From: Monarcha castaneiventris obscurior
Taxonomy: Eukaryota; Chordata; Aves; Passeriformes; Monarchidae
Length of the DNA: 64,000 nt
Assembly (NCBI GenBank): GCA_026261815.1
Contig: JAMPIT010000540.1
Location: forward strand, 119,282-183,281
Direction: 5' to 3'
The position numbers and the translations under genes were made by a program. This document shows positions 1-12,062 of the stretch, piece after piece. Every line of letters begins with the position of its first letter. The stretch's first letter is position 1. The notes beneath the pieces were generated by a model. The model was not told where the DNA came from. It ran no database searches and was given only the letters and a program-made list of their open reading frames with translations.

Positions 1-1465
1 TTAAACTTTAGCTAATTATGTGAAAATATTAAATGTAAATTTGTGAAAAGCAATAAGAGTCAGAAATAAATATCTCTTTTCTTTGAGTCTTTCAAGAACA
101 GTCATCTTTCAGTGTTAATGAATTTTTCCATGGGACTCAAAGATGAGATTTAAGCATCATACATCACTTCTCATTTAATCAATTCTTCTTATAGTTTCAA
201 ATTATGCTTATGTTTGTGCTAACATTTACAGCCACAACCCTTATGAAAGAAAGGAGGAAGGGAGGAAAATCACTTCCTGGGTTTTTTTTGTTCAGGGAAT
301 GCAAACTCCTCCTTCTGATTAGCACATTACTTAGTTTCCATTCTTTAGGTTAGTCCCTTGCTTGACTGACTAGTACAGCTTGGTCCTTTAGTGATGTCTT
401 CCTTCCTGCTACTCTGAGCCTCAACAATAGCATCCATGTAGCTGGCAAGAGCATGATGTGGTGACAGACTTAATGCTTTGTGTCAACAGGATAAACAGCA
501 TGCTCATCTTGAGAGCTTTATCAGATTAACCCTGGTCTAGCATCTTCAATAAGATATATCAATATCTCTGCATGACCAGCTGTACCTAGAAAATATTAAG
601 CCATATAATTTTTTTCCATTTCCATCCAAATGTATTTTGATTGCTATCTGGAGAAAAATCAGCTGTGAAAACAAATGGCAACATGCTTGTTCCCAATATT
701 ATTTGTCCTTACAAAAATTATGTAGTAATTAAAAATAAATAGATTAGTTAAAATAGTAATTAAGCCTCACATACGGGAAGCCTTATTCATACAGAGATGA
801 TTTTGGGTTCATTGGCAATGTCATGCATAGAAGACTTTCCAGAATTGTGCTCTAGCTGCAATTACCATGCATATACATAAAGATGTCACATTAGTAAAGT
901 CTATGGGATAGAGATTCAGCTGGTGTAAATAGTGAGGTTGCCAGTGAATTCAATTCCACTGATTTACACCAGCAAAGATTCTGACCTGATGTGTTTCAAA
1001 GCCTTTATGAAAATAAAAACTTCCACTCAAAACTTCTCCTGTGATACAGTGTTTGTGTACTTTAAAGCTAGATTAATTTTACCAAGCTTGTGCATTACTT
1101 ATTAGCCACTCTCTAGTCAAAATGAATCAAGACCTTTGATTGGAACATGGCCTAATATAGCATTTAGTCATATAGGTGCACAGTTTAAGGTAGCCTTTAT
1201 CTGTAGTCAACAGAGAGACAGATACCATCTATCTGTATCTATATTAAGATGGAGTAAATCAGTTTTTACATGTATTGCCTTCCCTCCATTGCATTTGGAG
1301 GCTTGCACTAAAAATCTACTTTTTGATGCCTGAAATTATATTACATGAATCTTGGTAACATGGAAAAACATGAATACCATACAGTGTACATATGTTGTAC
1401 TTTATATGGCACATTACTATATATATACTTAATCACTGATGTGAATGTGCTGTTAAGTACATTGC
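1..1465. other. Unrecognised AT-rich DNA
   Basis: No repeat family, RNA gene or convincing exon was recognised. The short open frame near 1136-1333 has no protein-like features and lies in AT-rich sequence, as expected by chance. Confidence 0.6.
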
Positions 1466-1783
1466 TGAATCACAGAATCACAGAACAGTCTGAGTTGGAA
1501 GGGACCAGCAAGCATCATCCAGTCCAACTCCTGGCTGTGCACAGCACCACCCCCAGGAGTCACACCATGTGTCTGAGAGCTTTGTCCAAATGCTTCTTGA
1601 ACTCTGTCAGGCTTGGTGCTGTGACCACTTCCCTGGGGAGCTGTTCCAGAGCCCAAACACCCTCTGAGTGAAGAACCTTTTTCTAGTAGCCAACACAAAC
1701 CTCCCTGACACAGCTTTGGGCCTCTCACTTGGATCCTGTCACTGGGCTCCAGAGAGAAGAGTTCAGTGTCTGCAGGCTGATAG
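1466..1783 (-). mobile_element. CR1 LINE, 5'-truncated 3' end
   Basis: The plus strand opens with two copies of GAATCACA, followed by a TTGGAAGGGACC-type segment and then by the text typical of the reverse complement of a CR1 3' end (CATCCAGTCCAACTCCTG, then CTTGAACTCTGTCAGGCTTGGTGCTGTGACC). This places the element on the minus strand with its 3' end at 1466. Similarity fades near 1783, after the CACTGGGCTCCAGAGAGAAGAG segment, which is the usual 5' truncation of CR1. Only the untranslated tail and a little of the ORF2 end remain. The open frames on both strands here are shadows of the element. CR1 normally makes no target duplication and none is seen. Confidence 0.9.
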
Positions 1784-2875
1784 TCATTAGATTGCAAGGT
1801 AAAGTGCAAATATTCAGAGAGATACAATATTTATGCACACTTCAGAATCTGAATAATGAATCTGCTGTGCTTCTATGATTTTTAGTTCTTATGTTCCTTG
1901 CATTCAGAGTACCAAGAAACCAATCTCTATGCATTAGTGGTATCAAATGTGTACCTAGACCAGCACCCAAATATTGAGTTGTTCAAAATCATTATTTACA
2001 CAATATTTCGGATTACCTCCAGTCTCTTTTCACCTCTCCAGAGGTTTTCTGGAACAAAAGTAAACATTTCCATGAATGGACAATGAAATTTATGTCCTGT
2101 AAAAGTAGTTTTTTATTAAATGAGAAAAGAATCTGTCTCAACTAAGACAAAGCTTGGGACTCCTTATTAGCATTAGATCAAATCTTGCTTTTCGGACCAC
2201 CTTGTGCATAGTGAGGATTCAGATAGCAGTACTGACTGAAAAGGCAGGAGCCCATGCAATGGTGTTTTGTGCAATGAAGCATACAGCCATTAAGTCTTCT
2301 CTGTATGTCATAATTGTGCTTCACAGGGACTGCTTAACAACATTGTCAGAAGTTTTTTTTAGCAACTGACATAAAGGCTTGGAATTTATAATATGGCACC
2401 GATCAGTTGACACTGTGCAATCTTTGAAGAAGAACTTCTGTCTCCTTGAAACATCTCTTTTTGTTTTTTGCTGAAGGAAAAAAAATAAGCACTGTTATTA
2501 TTCTGATTCCTTTTCCTTTATACCTGACTGTAGTTTTACAGATATATGTAGGCCTACCATGCTAGCTTATTAAATTGTATTTATATCTGTATCTGAAAAA
2601 AGGAAACACTATCAGAATTCCTGAAACTGGCTTCTATCTCTTCACCACATGAACAGCTCAAATGTTGGTGTAATTGTTTATTAAAAAAAACCCCACTTCT
2701 AAATAGGTGTTTAATATACGCCAGGTTTTAATTTGAGTTGAGATCAGCATCTGAACTGGGCTCACCAATGTTTCTGCATTTTCTTAGAGAAAGTTCAGAT
2801 ACTATTGACGGATATATAGAGCAAGGCTGCACATACAGCAAACTTGTACAGGCTGCTAGAAGGGTTCCCTCACCC
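1784..2875. other. Unrecognised AT-rich DNA
   Basis: No feature recognised. Open frames of 60-70 codons at 1898 and 2154 lack any family signature. Confidence 0.6.
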
Positions 2876-3550
2876 ATACCCAGGTTCTGCAGTTAGGTCA
2901 CAACAACCCCTATGAGCTTGGGGCAGAGTGGCTGGAAAGCTGGCTGGTGGAAAAGGACTTGGGCTCCATGATCAGCTGAATATAACCCAGGTGGCCAAGA
3001 AGGACAATGGCATCTCATTTGTATCAAAAATAGCATGGTCAGCAGGACTAGGGCAGTGATTCTCCCCTGTACTTGGCACTGGTGAGGCCATATTTCAAAT
3101 CCTGTGTTTAGTTTTGCATCCCCTGAAACATTGTTGGATGTTGGAGCTTGTCCAGAAAAAGGTAAAGGAGCTGGTGAAGAGTTTGGAGCCCAAGTCTTAT
3201 GAGGAGCAGCTGAAGGAGATGGGATTATTTAGCTGGGAGTAAAGGATGCTTGGGGGAGCAGGGGGTGGCGGCCTTATCACTGTCTACAACTGCCTGCAAG
3301 GAGGTGGTAGAAAAACAGACATTGATCTCCCAAGTAACTATTGCCAGCATGAGAGGAATGGCTTCAAGCTGATCAGCAAAGGTTTAGAATGGATACCAGG
3401 AAAAATTTCTTTCTGGAAAGGGTTGTCAAGCATTGAAAGATACAGTCCAGGGAAGTAGTTGAGTGACCATCCCTGCAAGTACTTAAAAGATGCTGAAATG
3501 TAGTGCTTGGGAACATGGTTTACTGGTGGATAATGTCGGGTTTATGGGTG
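2876..3550 (+). mobile_element. CR1 LINE, old truncated copy
   Basis: The sequence follows the avian CR1 3' region in sense orientation. In order it shows a GGTCACAACAACCCC segment, GAGTGGCTGGAAAGCTG, CAGGTGGCCAAGAAGG, GGCACTGGTGAGGCCATA, a TCTTATGAGGAGCAGCTGAAGGAG block, and finally AGGAAAAATTTCTTTCTGGAAAGGGTTGTCAAGCATTG and GGGAACATGGTTTACTGGTGGA. This covers the C-terminal end of ORF2 (reverse transcriptase) and the 3' UTR. All frames are broken by stops and indels, so no protein is made. The terminal octamer tail is eroded near 3550. Divergence is visibly higher than in the copy at 49.7 kb, so this is an older insertion. Confidence 0.9.
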
Positions 3551-6254
3551 TTCCAAGCAAAGTACTGATGTAGTGATACACAGCTATGTAGCTATATGTG
3601 ATCTTACCCACCTTCACCATAGACAAGAGATAAATAATTTCAAGCAACATCAGGATTAAATAATTGTCATTTAAAACACTCTGCCTGAGGATCAAATGAA
3701 AATTAGTTACTTCCTCTGCTTACCAGAGAACACTATAACCCTAGGAGCATTTCAGATATAGGACACCAAATATTAGGTTGCAAATCTTCCATGAGGCTTT
3801 GTGCTGTTAATCATTACTGAACAGGGAGGGATTCATTATCAGAATCTATACACACAAACAAAGTATATAGAAGAATTCAGATGTCTGTCAGGAGGCACAG
3901 GTGTTGCAGTGACATTAATAAAGTAAACAGTCCTATTCTTGGTCTGCAGTACTGCACATAATCATTTACATTAGCTGTTGGAGTCTGGCATGTTTCCAAA
4001 CTGTGCCAATTAGTGCTCTCCCAGACATTGCTCAGCCACCATCCAGAGACTGTTTCCAACAGGGAGTATAATTGAGGCCATTCTTAGCAAATTGTATACT
4101 ATTGTATATTTTTCTCAAGGTCAAAGAGTAGACCCAAGCCCATTTTGTTTACAAGCATAGTCATAGCATAGCATGGCATAGCAGCTGATATGATGAGCAG
4201 TGGGATATCTACATTGATTAATAAGGAGCACTAAGAGAAGATTAAGTTATTTGCACAACTGGATTTCCCGTTGAAGTGACTTTTGGGTCAGGTTTTGTCA
4301 GCTGATAAAACATATTAATTTTACACATTTTAATAACTTCCTTCTTACTAGACGCTATTTAATTTTCTTAATTCCTGTATGCACTGGCAACAAAAACATG
4401 TAAAGATAAGTGCCCTATAATGAAGTAAGATTTTAGTTCTTGATTGGCAAAGCAATATTTCAGGAGGAAAAGGTAGAAAACTCACTTTCAAAATAAAAGG
4501 AGAAAGTTAAATTTACATCTAACCATGGAAAGTCATACACAACTTTTTGTTTGTATTACTTAATGATATGTAAGAAACATGAGATTTAATTAATTTCCCC
4601 CTTAAAGAGAATATAATTTAAAGTTTCCCAGGTTTATGATATCTTTCTTATATCATTTGTTACAGTAGGTTTCCTGATATGTCCATTGCATGAAAATGTA
4701 TTGAAGAAAGAGGATATAGTGATTCTGAGGCAGCTACTATGCTTGTGAATTCCTAATGCCATTCTCCAAAGGGAAGGACATTATCAAGGTGTGAGAAATG
4801 AAAATTCTACCATAAATTCCCACATGTAAAGAAAATGCTTATGTTCAGACCTCCCTTTCCACTTTTTATTTCTCCCTCAAAACAGCTCCATCACTTCTTT
4901 CCAATAGTCTATGCAGTAATTCATCACTGTTTTCAAGGTGTCAGTATTTCACCATATGCTGTTTTATCTAAGAAATGCCAGTTTCCAGATGTACTTCTCT
5001 TTGAGGAGAGCACAAATCGTGGGTGGCAACATCCTCTTCCCACAGTGGATTTTAGGTAGCTAAAAGACTCCTCCTTTCAGGGATAGTAAATTGCCATGCT
5101 GGAAATTGATTTGACCCTTTTGTGAAGGGTACCAGTTGAGTTCTATTTATAAGTTGTTACTTATTTATTTGTTATTATTAATTATAATTTTATAGTATTG
5201 TATTATACAATAGTGCCATATGATTACTGTATTTTTATTATTGTTTATACATTATTTATTTTTATTTAAAAGCATATTTTATTAATTTTATTTAGATATA
5301 TTTATAATTTTTCAGAACGACATACAGTTTTCAGATCTCCAGTCTGAATTAAATCAGCCTCTATCACTTTCTGAGGACCTCAATCACAATCCGAATAGTG
5401 ATGAACATTTCTTGGGTTTATTTCTCCCTTACACTACATCATAGCATTACATTTCATCTTTCTCTTTGAAGTGCTCATGAAAAAATAGCATTACAGTAAC
5501 AAATAGCAGGAATTATCCAGCTGATTAATAAAGATAAACAAGCTATACTCTAAAATGCATACTTGCAAACCCTATTGCATTTAAATCAGATACCATGGCA
5601 TCTACTTATTCAGTGGCTCAGTGAAGCACATTGTACATAACGTTTCCCAGTTTGCATAAATGACAACTTCTCCACTTTGTTAGGGTAGTATAATTGCATA
5701 GGAGAGCTAAAAGATCAAGGTGAGTTTTGTAGCATGCATACAAAACATGTAATTTTAAACTCCTCAACAGTTCTGCATTATGTCATTGTGCTCAGCATAA
5801 CTGTGGAGCACAATGGGTGGCACTCATGGAAGATAATGGACATGACACTGTTTTGACTAAGCTGATTTTCTTTATGTACTTGGCAAAACAAAAATCATAC
5901 AAAGAATCCATTTTTATATTATCGGAATAATTTTCGAATTTCAGAGTTTGATGTAAGGTTTTCCAAGTCTGGAAAAACAAATTTAGCAAACCTTAGAATC
6001 AGCTAAGGAATTTTGAGGATCAATATGTCATAGACAAATGTTAATTACCTATAAAGACATAAATGTAACATTTTACAGAATCATGCCAATTCATTTGTAT
6101 ATTATAGATAGACAGACAGACAGACGTATGCACATACACAGAGACATGTATTCAGCATATTATGCCTGAAAATTAAAGCATGAAGTTGTATTCAAATGAC
6201 ATTACATGAATTGATATTTAGTTACATGAAAGGAATAAAAAAGAGAATGATAAA
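3551..6254. other. Unrecognised AT-rich DNA
   Basis: No gene or mobile element recognised. A very AT-rich segment at about 5150-5310 is dominated by TTATT/TTTAT words. A short run of CATAG units lies near 4158-4185, and a (GACA)n microsatellite at 6107-6125 is listed separately. Confidence 0.6.
6107..6125. repeat. (GACA)n microsatellite
   Basis: Four to five tandem GACA units directly follow a GATA unit. Confidence 0.8.
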
Positions 6255-6440
6255 ATTTAGCTTGGAAGAGACCTTTAGAGATCACCTAGTTCAACATCCT
6301 GCTCAAAGTAAGGCTACTGTGATAAGATTGCTCAGGACTATGTCCAGCCAAGGCAGGATTCTGTCCAGGGATACAGATTTCACAATCTCTCCAGGTAACT
6401 TCTTGGAATATTTGACTACCCTCTGTAGAAACATTATCCT
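6255..6440 (-). mobile_element. CR1 LINE fragment, degraded
   Basis: The plus strand reads TTAGCTTGGAAGAGACCTTT, then GAGATCACCTAGTTCAACATCCTGCTCAAAG, CAGGACTATGTCCAG, and a CACAATCTCTCCAGG segment. This is the order of the reverse complement of a CR1 3' end. Many substitutions and small indels mark it as old. Both limits are approximate. Confidence 0.8.
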
Positions 6441-7552
6441 ACATGGGAATTTCAGAAGGGGAGATTAAGAATAATAGTGCAGGTAGGCAGAAAGGTACTG
6501 TTACTCTTACACATAGTAAATAAACATATTTTTAATTAGCTTCAGAAAAATTCAGATTTTAATAGTAGCAGAAGAAAAAAAAGACTTTGAAAATATTCTG
6601 CCATAAAGAATCTAAACACTGAAGGAGATACACGGCATGGCAAATCTGAAAATATTTTCCTTAACAAAATTACACACATCCCATGAAAAGAAACAAAGTA
6701 ATATTTTGCATTTTCTGATCACAATCTAGGTAAATGAAGAGATGGAAAACCTTCAATGAGAACTTGTTATGAGTAGAAAAAGGACAAATGTGAAATTTTT
6801 ATTTGGTTTGTCGTCTCTTCTCAGAAGAGGATGAAGGGCAAATCTTACTAAGAAGTTAGAACAGAAGAAAAAAAATGTTTCCCTTGATATATGAATTTCT
6901 TTGAAAATGTACTAGTTCTTCACTCTTTCTCAGTCACTTATTTAACCAGAATGCTGAGAAACTAATGTGTGTTTCAAGCTACAAATTCATTCACATCATT
7001 CAGGGTGTGAAACTTTCAGAACACCAAGTTTTTAGCTGTAATGTCTTATGTTTAAAAAATTAATGATTATTTATATTTATCCATCAAATCTGAGCACAAC
7101 TGATGCCGTCAATGAAAGTGGGAAATATGGCGTGTCTGTCTGTAACTGTGAATATAATTCTAAAGAAATTTGGTCTCCTTAAGCCATTTTTGCCATTACT
7201 ACTGACTGTGCTAGCTCAATATAAGTATAGAAAGCATTTGAAAAAATGTGAATTTGCTCCTGAAAACTACCAGGCTACTTCATGAATGAGGTTTGACTTT
7301 TCTTTGTTTTCAATGCATATGTGTTTTCACCTTGGAAGTCAGAAGCTTGATTACTAAGGTAGTGAAAGGCAAAACTTCTGCAGATGTTTGGCATTTCTCT
7401 ATTCAGACAATGATCCTTCAAAAACTAATGATCAGTATTGGTGATCTTCCAGAGAAGCTTCATAAGGAGTGAAGATCACTTCAGAGGTGTTACACCACCA
7501 ATGCCAGCCCTTAGACCCAGAGCTGTAATCCTGCTCACCTGCAATGCCATTT
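6441..7552. other. Unrecognised DNA
   Basis: No feature recognised. The 60-codon open frame at 7103-7285 has no recognisable domain and no splice or promoter context. Confidence 0.6.
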
Positions 7553-7557
7553 CTTAG

Positions 7558-8043
7558 TGACCTAGGTTCCAATACAGATGTATTCTATTACCACCAGCTG
7601 TAGGCCATTAGCTGTTATCTCCTGCTATGACCCACCCCTGATAACAGACAATGGGCCAGCAAGAAACCACTGCACGACTCATGGACTTATCTCATCCTAT
7701 TGTGAGATGCTCCGCCCAGGAGGAAGGAGCCAAGCATTCCCCCCTGGATATAACCTGGCCTTGGAACTGTCTAAGGGAGCCCTGTTTACTGGGTTCCCAG
7801 AGGACAAGAGCTACTCCTGGACCTCCAGCTGGAGACCAGACCTTCCATAGGATCACTGCTTCAACTGAACTACTTCATCTGGACTGCTACCACCACCCTA
7901 ACAGGGTGTCAGGTTGTATCTGACTTTGTCAGTGTTTTCTTTTCCTTCCCTTGTATTATTTAACTTATTATTTTAATTTTTTTTCCTATTAAATTTTAAT
8001 CCTGACTTGTGATCTCCCACTGGTTTGTTTTCAAACCAATACA
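7558..8043 (+). mobile_element. Solo LTR of an avian ERV (copy A), complete
   Basis: This 486-bp element starts with TG (TGACCTAGG) and ends with CA (CCAATACA). It is flanked by the perfect 5-bp direct duplication CTTAG at 7553-7557 and 8044-8048. A second copy at 57640-58114 matches over the full length, with roughly 15 substitutions plus indels in a T-rich stretch by eye. That comparison fixes both ends independently. A TATAA box lies at 7749-7753 and an ATTAAA poly(A) signal at 7988-7993, in the expected U3-R order for plus orientation. A 5-bp duplication is typical of ERVL-like and some other classes; the class call is inference. No internal retroviral sequence adjoins it, so it is a recombination-derived solo LTR. 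The open frames inside it (for example 7651-7923) are shadows. Confidence 0.93.
7749..7753 (+). promoter_or_regulatory. TATA box of LTR copy A
   Basis: The word TATAA sits inside GGATATAACCTGG. It is preserved in the sister copy at 57831-57835 and lies 239 bases before the ATTAAA signal. It is the likely U3 core promoter; activity is not shown. Confidence 0.5.
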
Positions 8044-10861
8044 CTTAGGTAGATTCATTTATTCCAGCACTACAAACCTCAGGAAATGGCCGCAGCACTT
8101 GAGAAGTGCACCATTAAATGCACTGGTAAATAGGCAAAAATATTAGTATACTTCTCCTATATGCCTCTCTCCTTATCAGTGCTTTGGGGGTTAGCCTTTG
8201 TTTTTCTTCTGTATTTAAGAAATGGTAGTTTTTTCTTCAAAGGAACCTTGTCCACTAAGAATGATCAATGGTTGCCTGTCATTTCATATGTTCTATTGTA
8301 ATGATATTTTCCCTCAGAGTAACAAGCTGGCTACTCAGTGAGCAGTGCCACTGTGTTTATGTCAAGTTCAGGCAGAGAACACTGTTAAATGTGAAACTGG
8401 CTGACTGACAAGACATCTGGCACACCCAGTACTACAACAGCGTCTTTTGCCCTAAGTGGGACACAGCAAAAAAGCATTGTGCATTGCTAAGGAGGCCATA
8501 TGGTCTGTCTGCCTTAAAATGCCATGCCAAATATTTTGGCATGTCTGTGCATGTGTGTGGCTTAATTTAACTGTAACATTTGGGCTCTTTTTTTCATGCA
8601 TCTAGTCTGTGTCCTTTATAATCAAACTATCTCCCTTTGTATGCATCTCCTTCTCTCTGACATTGAAAAAAGTGTCACAGAGCTTACCAGTCTTCCTGTG
8701 TACAAATTTAGGGTTTCCAATGATCTTTGCTACCTTTTGCTCTTGTCAGTTGAAGTAAGTCTAATATTTAATGTAAGTCTTGCCTGTGTGAGCCAATGCT
8801 ATTCAAATGAAAAGATATATATATCTCTCATTATATATAAAATTTAAGTACCAGACATGAAATCTGAGGGCTGCATCTGCCTGTCACCCTTATCCAGACA
8901 GAATAAGAGGTGCTGTGATGTGCTTCTGTATGTATATAACCTGGAGCAATACATGTTCCCAGCAGAACACCCACACACAATCTTCAGAGTTTGATCCTAC
9001 ACCAGTCACGCTTCATGAGCATACATATTGCTTTATAATAGTCCTTCTCTTCAGCAGCATTTAAATCATCAGCAGAAATTTCTTGGCTGCAAGCATTCAA
9101 AGAATTTTTTCCACTTCAGGAATTACAAGACAGAAAAGGGAACAAAGGGATGGTCTGAAAGGAGGCTCAGATGCTCACAGAAGCATCCTAAAGAGGCACC
9201 GTTATGCCCAGAACAAGCAGTCTGTTCTTCTGACACATAACACAAAAGATCAGAAGTGCCACGTGAACCAGACACAGCAAGGCCAAGAAAGCTGACCTTT
9301 TCTTTTGTTTCTACAACCTAGGTGAGGCAGGTTTTACATGCCTGTATGCCAGTTTGCTGGTGTTTGAGGATACAGTTTCAAACCTCAGGATATCACAAAT
9401 TGTACTCATGAAAAAGAACACTTAGAGCCATGAGAATTTTTAGAAACCACACAGAGACACACAAAAAGGGTTTGCTAAACAACTTTAAAATTAGAAGTCA
9501 TAAAAATCTGAAATTTTAGGTGTGCTGTGCTTGAAGGAGAGTACTTTTATTCTAAAGGGAACACTAGGAGAGATTTTCACCGTATCTTCCAAAAAATCAA
9601 GATAGCAAAATTTAAGCCTAAAATATTGCAGCTGTCTTTTAATTCATTTCGTATTGCACTCTCATCCATCTCTAAGTAATAGTGTTTTGCCATTTTCTCT
9701 GCTATTTCATTTTTCATCCCAGGCTTGTTTATTTGTTTGTTTTCCAGATAATTTTTTACTTTCTGCTTCATTATCCATAACACTCTTAAGTGCAACATAA
9801 ATGGCAGAATTTGAGTATAATTTTCAAACCCATTGTGGGAAAGTAATTAAGCAAAATATGTTTCTACATTCCTAACAGTATAACTTATACAAACATTAAC
9901 AACACATCGATATTTGAGATTGACATTTCTGTATAATGGGAGAGAGAAAACCTTACCAAAAGCCCTTGTGTCTGAAGCATGAGACTACCAAAGTCAGTCC
10001 TTAAAGGCACGACAAACTTCAAAGAACACAAGCAGAACTTATTGGTACTGTAGGAATGTTCCTTTGGAAAGTGTTGTTTACCCAGTAAATTTCCAGTATG
10101 AGTGTGTAACCTAGGGAGGTGCAACTGGAAACAGGAAATAATTTTAGCCAAAGAGAGGACACTTTCCAGCATTTCCATGGGAATACTAATCTTTACTAAG
10201 ACATTACAGATTTGTTTGTTTATTTGTTTGTTCCTATAGCGAAAGTTATTAACAATATTAAAAAGAATGAAAATAGGAAAAAAAAAACCTTCTGGAGTCA
10301 GGTGTGGAAAGGACTTTGTGTTGTAAAGTTCTAGTTTTCTTCTATCTCATGTGACTAAATTCTAATAAACCTTTTTCTACAGACTCATATCAGATTACTT
10401 TCAAGACTGGTAAGGTTTATTTCCCCTTATTATTCTTTCTGAATATCACATTCCTCTAAAACTTATACATTTTCTTATAATTTTCATCCCATGAATATTC
10501 TGAGTACATATTTTTACATCTGTTCATGTGCCAACACCTTTTTTAGATTATATACCTCTTTGGCTTCCCTGGAATTTGCATAGCTGATGGATTCATGTGT
10601 AGAAATCCTTTTTACTGTCACTATTTTTTTAATCTAAGCAAGCAGTCATTCTACTAGCAATATTTCAATGCTGGTACTGCTGGTATTTTGGGTAGTCTTA
10701 CCAGGAGGTGTTGTCTTTCAAAAGAAACTGAAACTCTAAAATTCACACTAGGAGGGCAAACTCATTAATTATTTATCTAGTCTTTTCTCAATATCTTATG
10801 ATCTGTTACTTCAAGCTGCTGAAGTTTAGATGTCAATTTGCTTTAAATTTAGCAGACAAAC

Positions 10862-10879
10862 AAAAAAAAAAAAAAAAAA
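10862..10879. repeat. A18 homopolymer
   Basis: Uninterrupted run of 18 A, with no recognised SINE body on either side. Confidence 0.85.
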
Positions 10880-12044
10880 GCCAGAGTAATAATTTCTTTA
10901 TCTGTGTTATTTAGAATTCATAGGTGTGCAATTAGATGCACATAGGTGAATGTTTAAATATACATATACACTGCTATATATGTATGCATATGTATCCAGA
11001 GATACCTACCCATGTATAAACTCTCTCCTCTGATTTTCATGCTATCATCCATGAGGAACGACTACTAAGGGCTTGCCAAAATGGTCAGTGCCATATCAGT
11101 GCTATGTGCAGCTTCATAGCAGGGGCAGAAGTGAAATATCATGTTGCAGCTTCTCAAGGATTGCTTCTGCCAAGAAAAGTGGATGTATTTTTTGCATGAA
11201 GATGGATCCTGTGTAGAGTAAGTCCCTGGAAAGTCATACAGAATATCACAGAGTATTAGAAAAGTTATGTGTTCACAGCAATCCTTTGATGGTTGTTCTA
11301 TCTTGGAAAAAGTACAAAGGACTATTCATGCAAACATTTCTGAGAAGAATTCAGCCATGATTATTCTGTAATTACGGGACAGAAACTATTCGATCTAGGA
11401 ACATTCTTTTGAGTCAAATTTTATTCACTTAAATTTGACGAATGGGATCAAGAGTCATGTAGAAGAGTTAGGCTGGTTGCTGCAATGCTGACATTCCCTG
11501 GGCAGAACCGCTTATTATCTAGGTAGCTCCATGGACACTGCAATATCTTTAGAGGTATTCTAGTTTTACCACCAGAGAATTTATCCTGTTTGTTCACTGC
11601 ATTTTTACACTGCTAGCCTTACTTCTGGTCTTGCTTCTCCAGATTTTTCCAGACTTCTTTCCTAAACAATATGGAAGAGAGAATTTATATGACATGGCAC
11701 AGAGGAAATGACTGTCTGTATAAGCTACTATTTCCTATATTTGTTATCATTTTTCTGCACAGTATAACATATTAATTCTACTATTTCTGTAAAAATGCAA
11801 TATATGGTTCCTCCAATGCCAAAGGGTTCCAGTTGTAAAAGCTGGGACAATGCATGGTAACACCTTTTTATAAAGAGCAGCTGGCCTCCAGAACGGGATA
11901 AATTTGGTAGAGCAGATGACCAGGGAAGCGTACTTTGCAGGAGGAGTCCTGCTACCAATGACACGATCCTATGTCCAAACCCAACTGTGCAATTTAGCAA
12001 AGCTGTGCTTGTCTATTACCATATCTATTCCTGGCAGAAATGGG

Positions 12045-12062
12045 AAAAAAAAAAAAAAAAAA
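12045..12062. repeat. A18 homopolymer
   Basis: Uninterrupted run of 18 A, with no recognised SINE body on either side. Confidence 0.85.
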
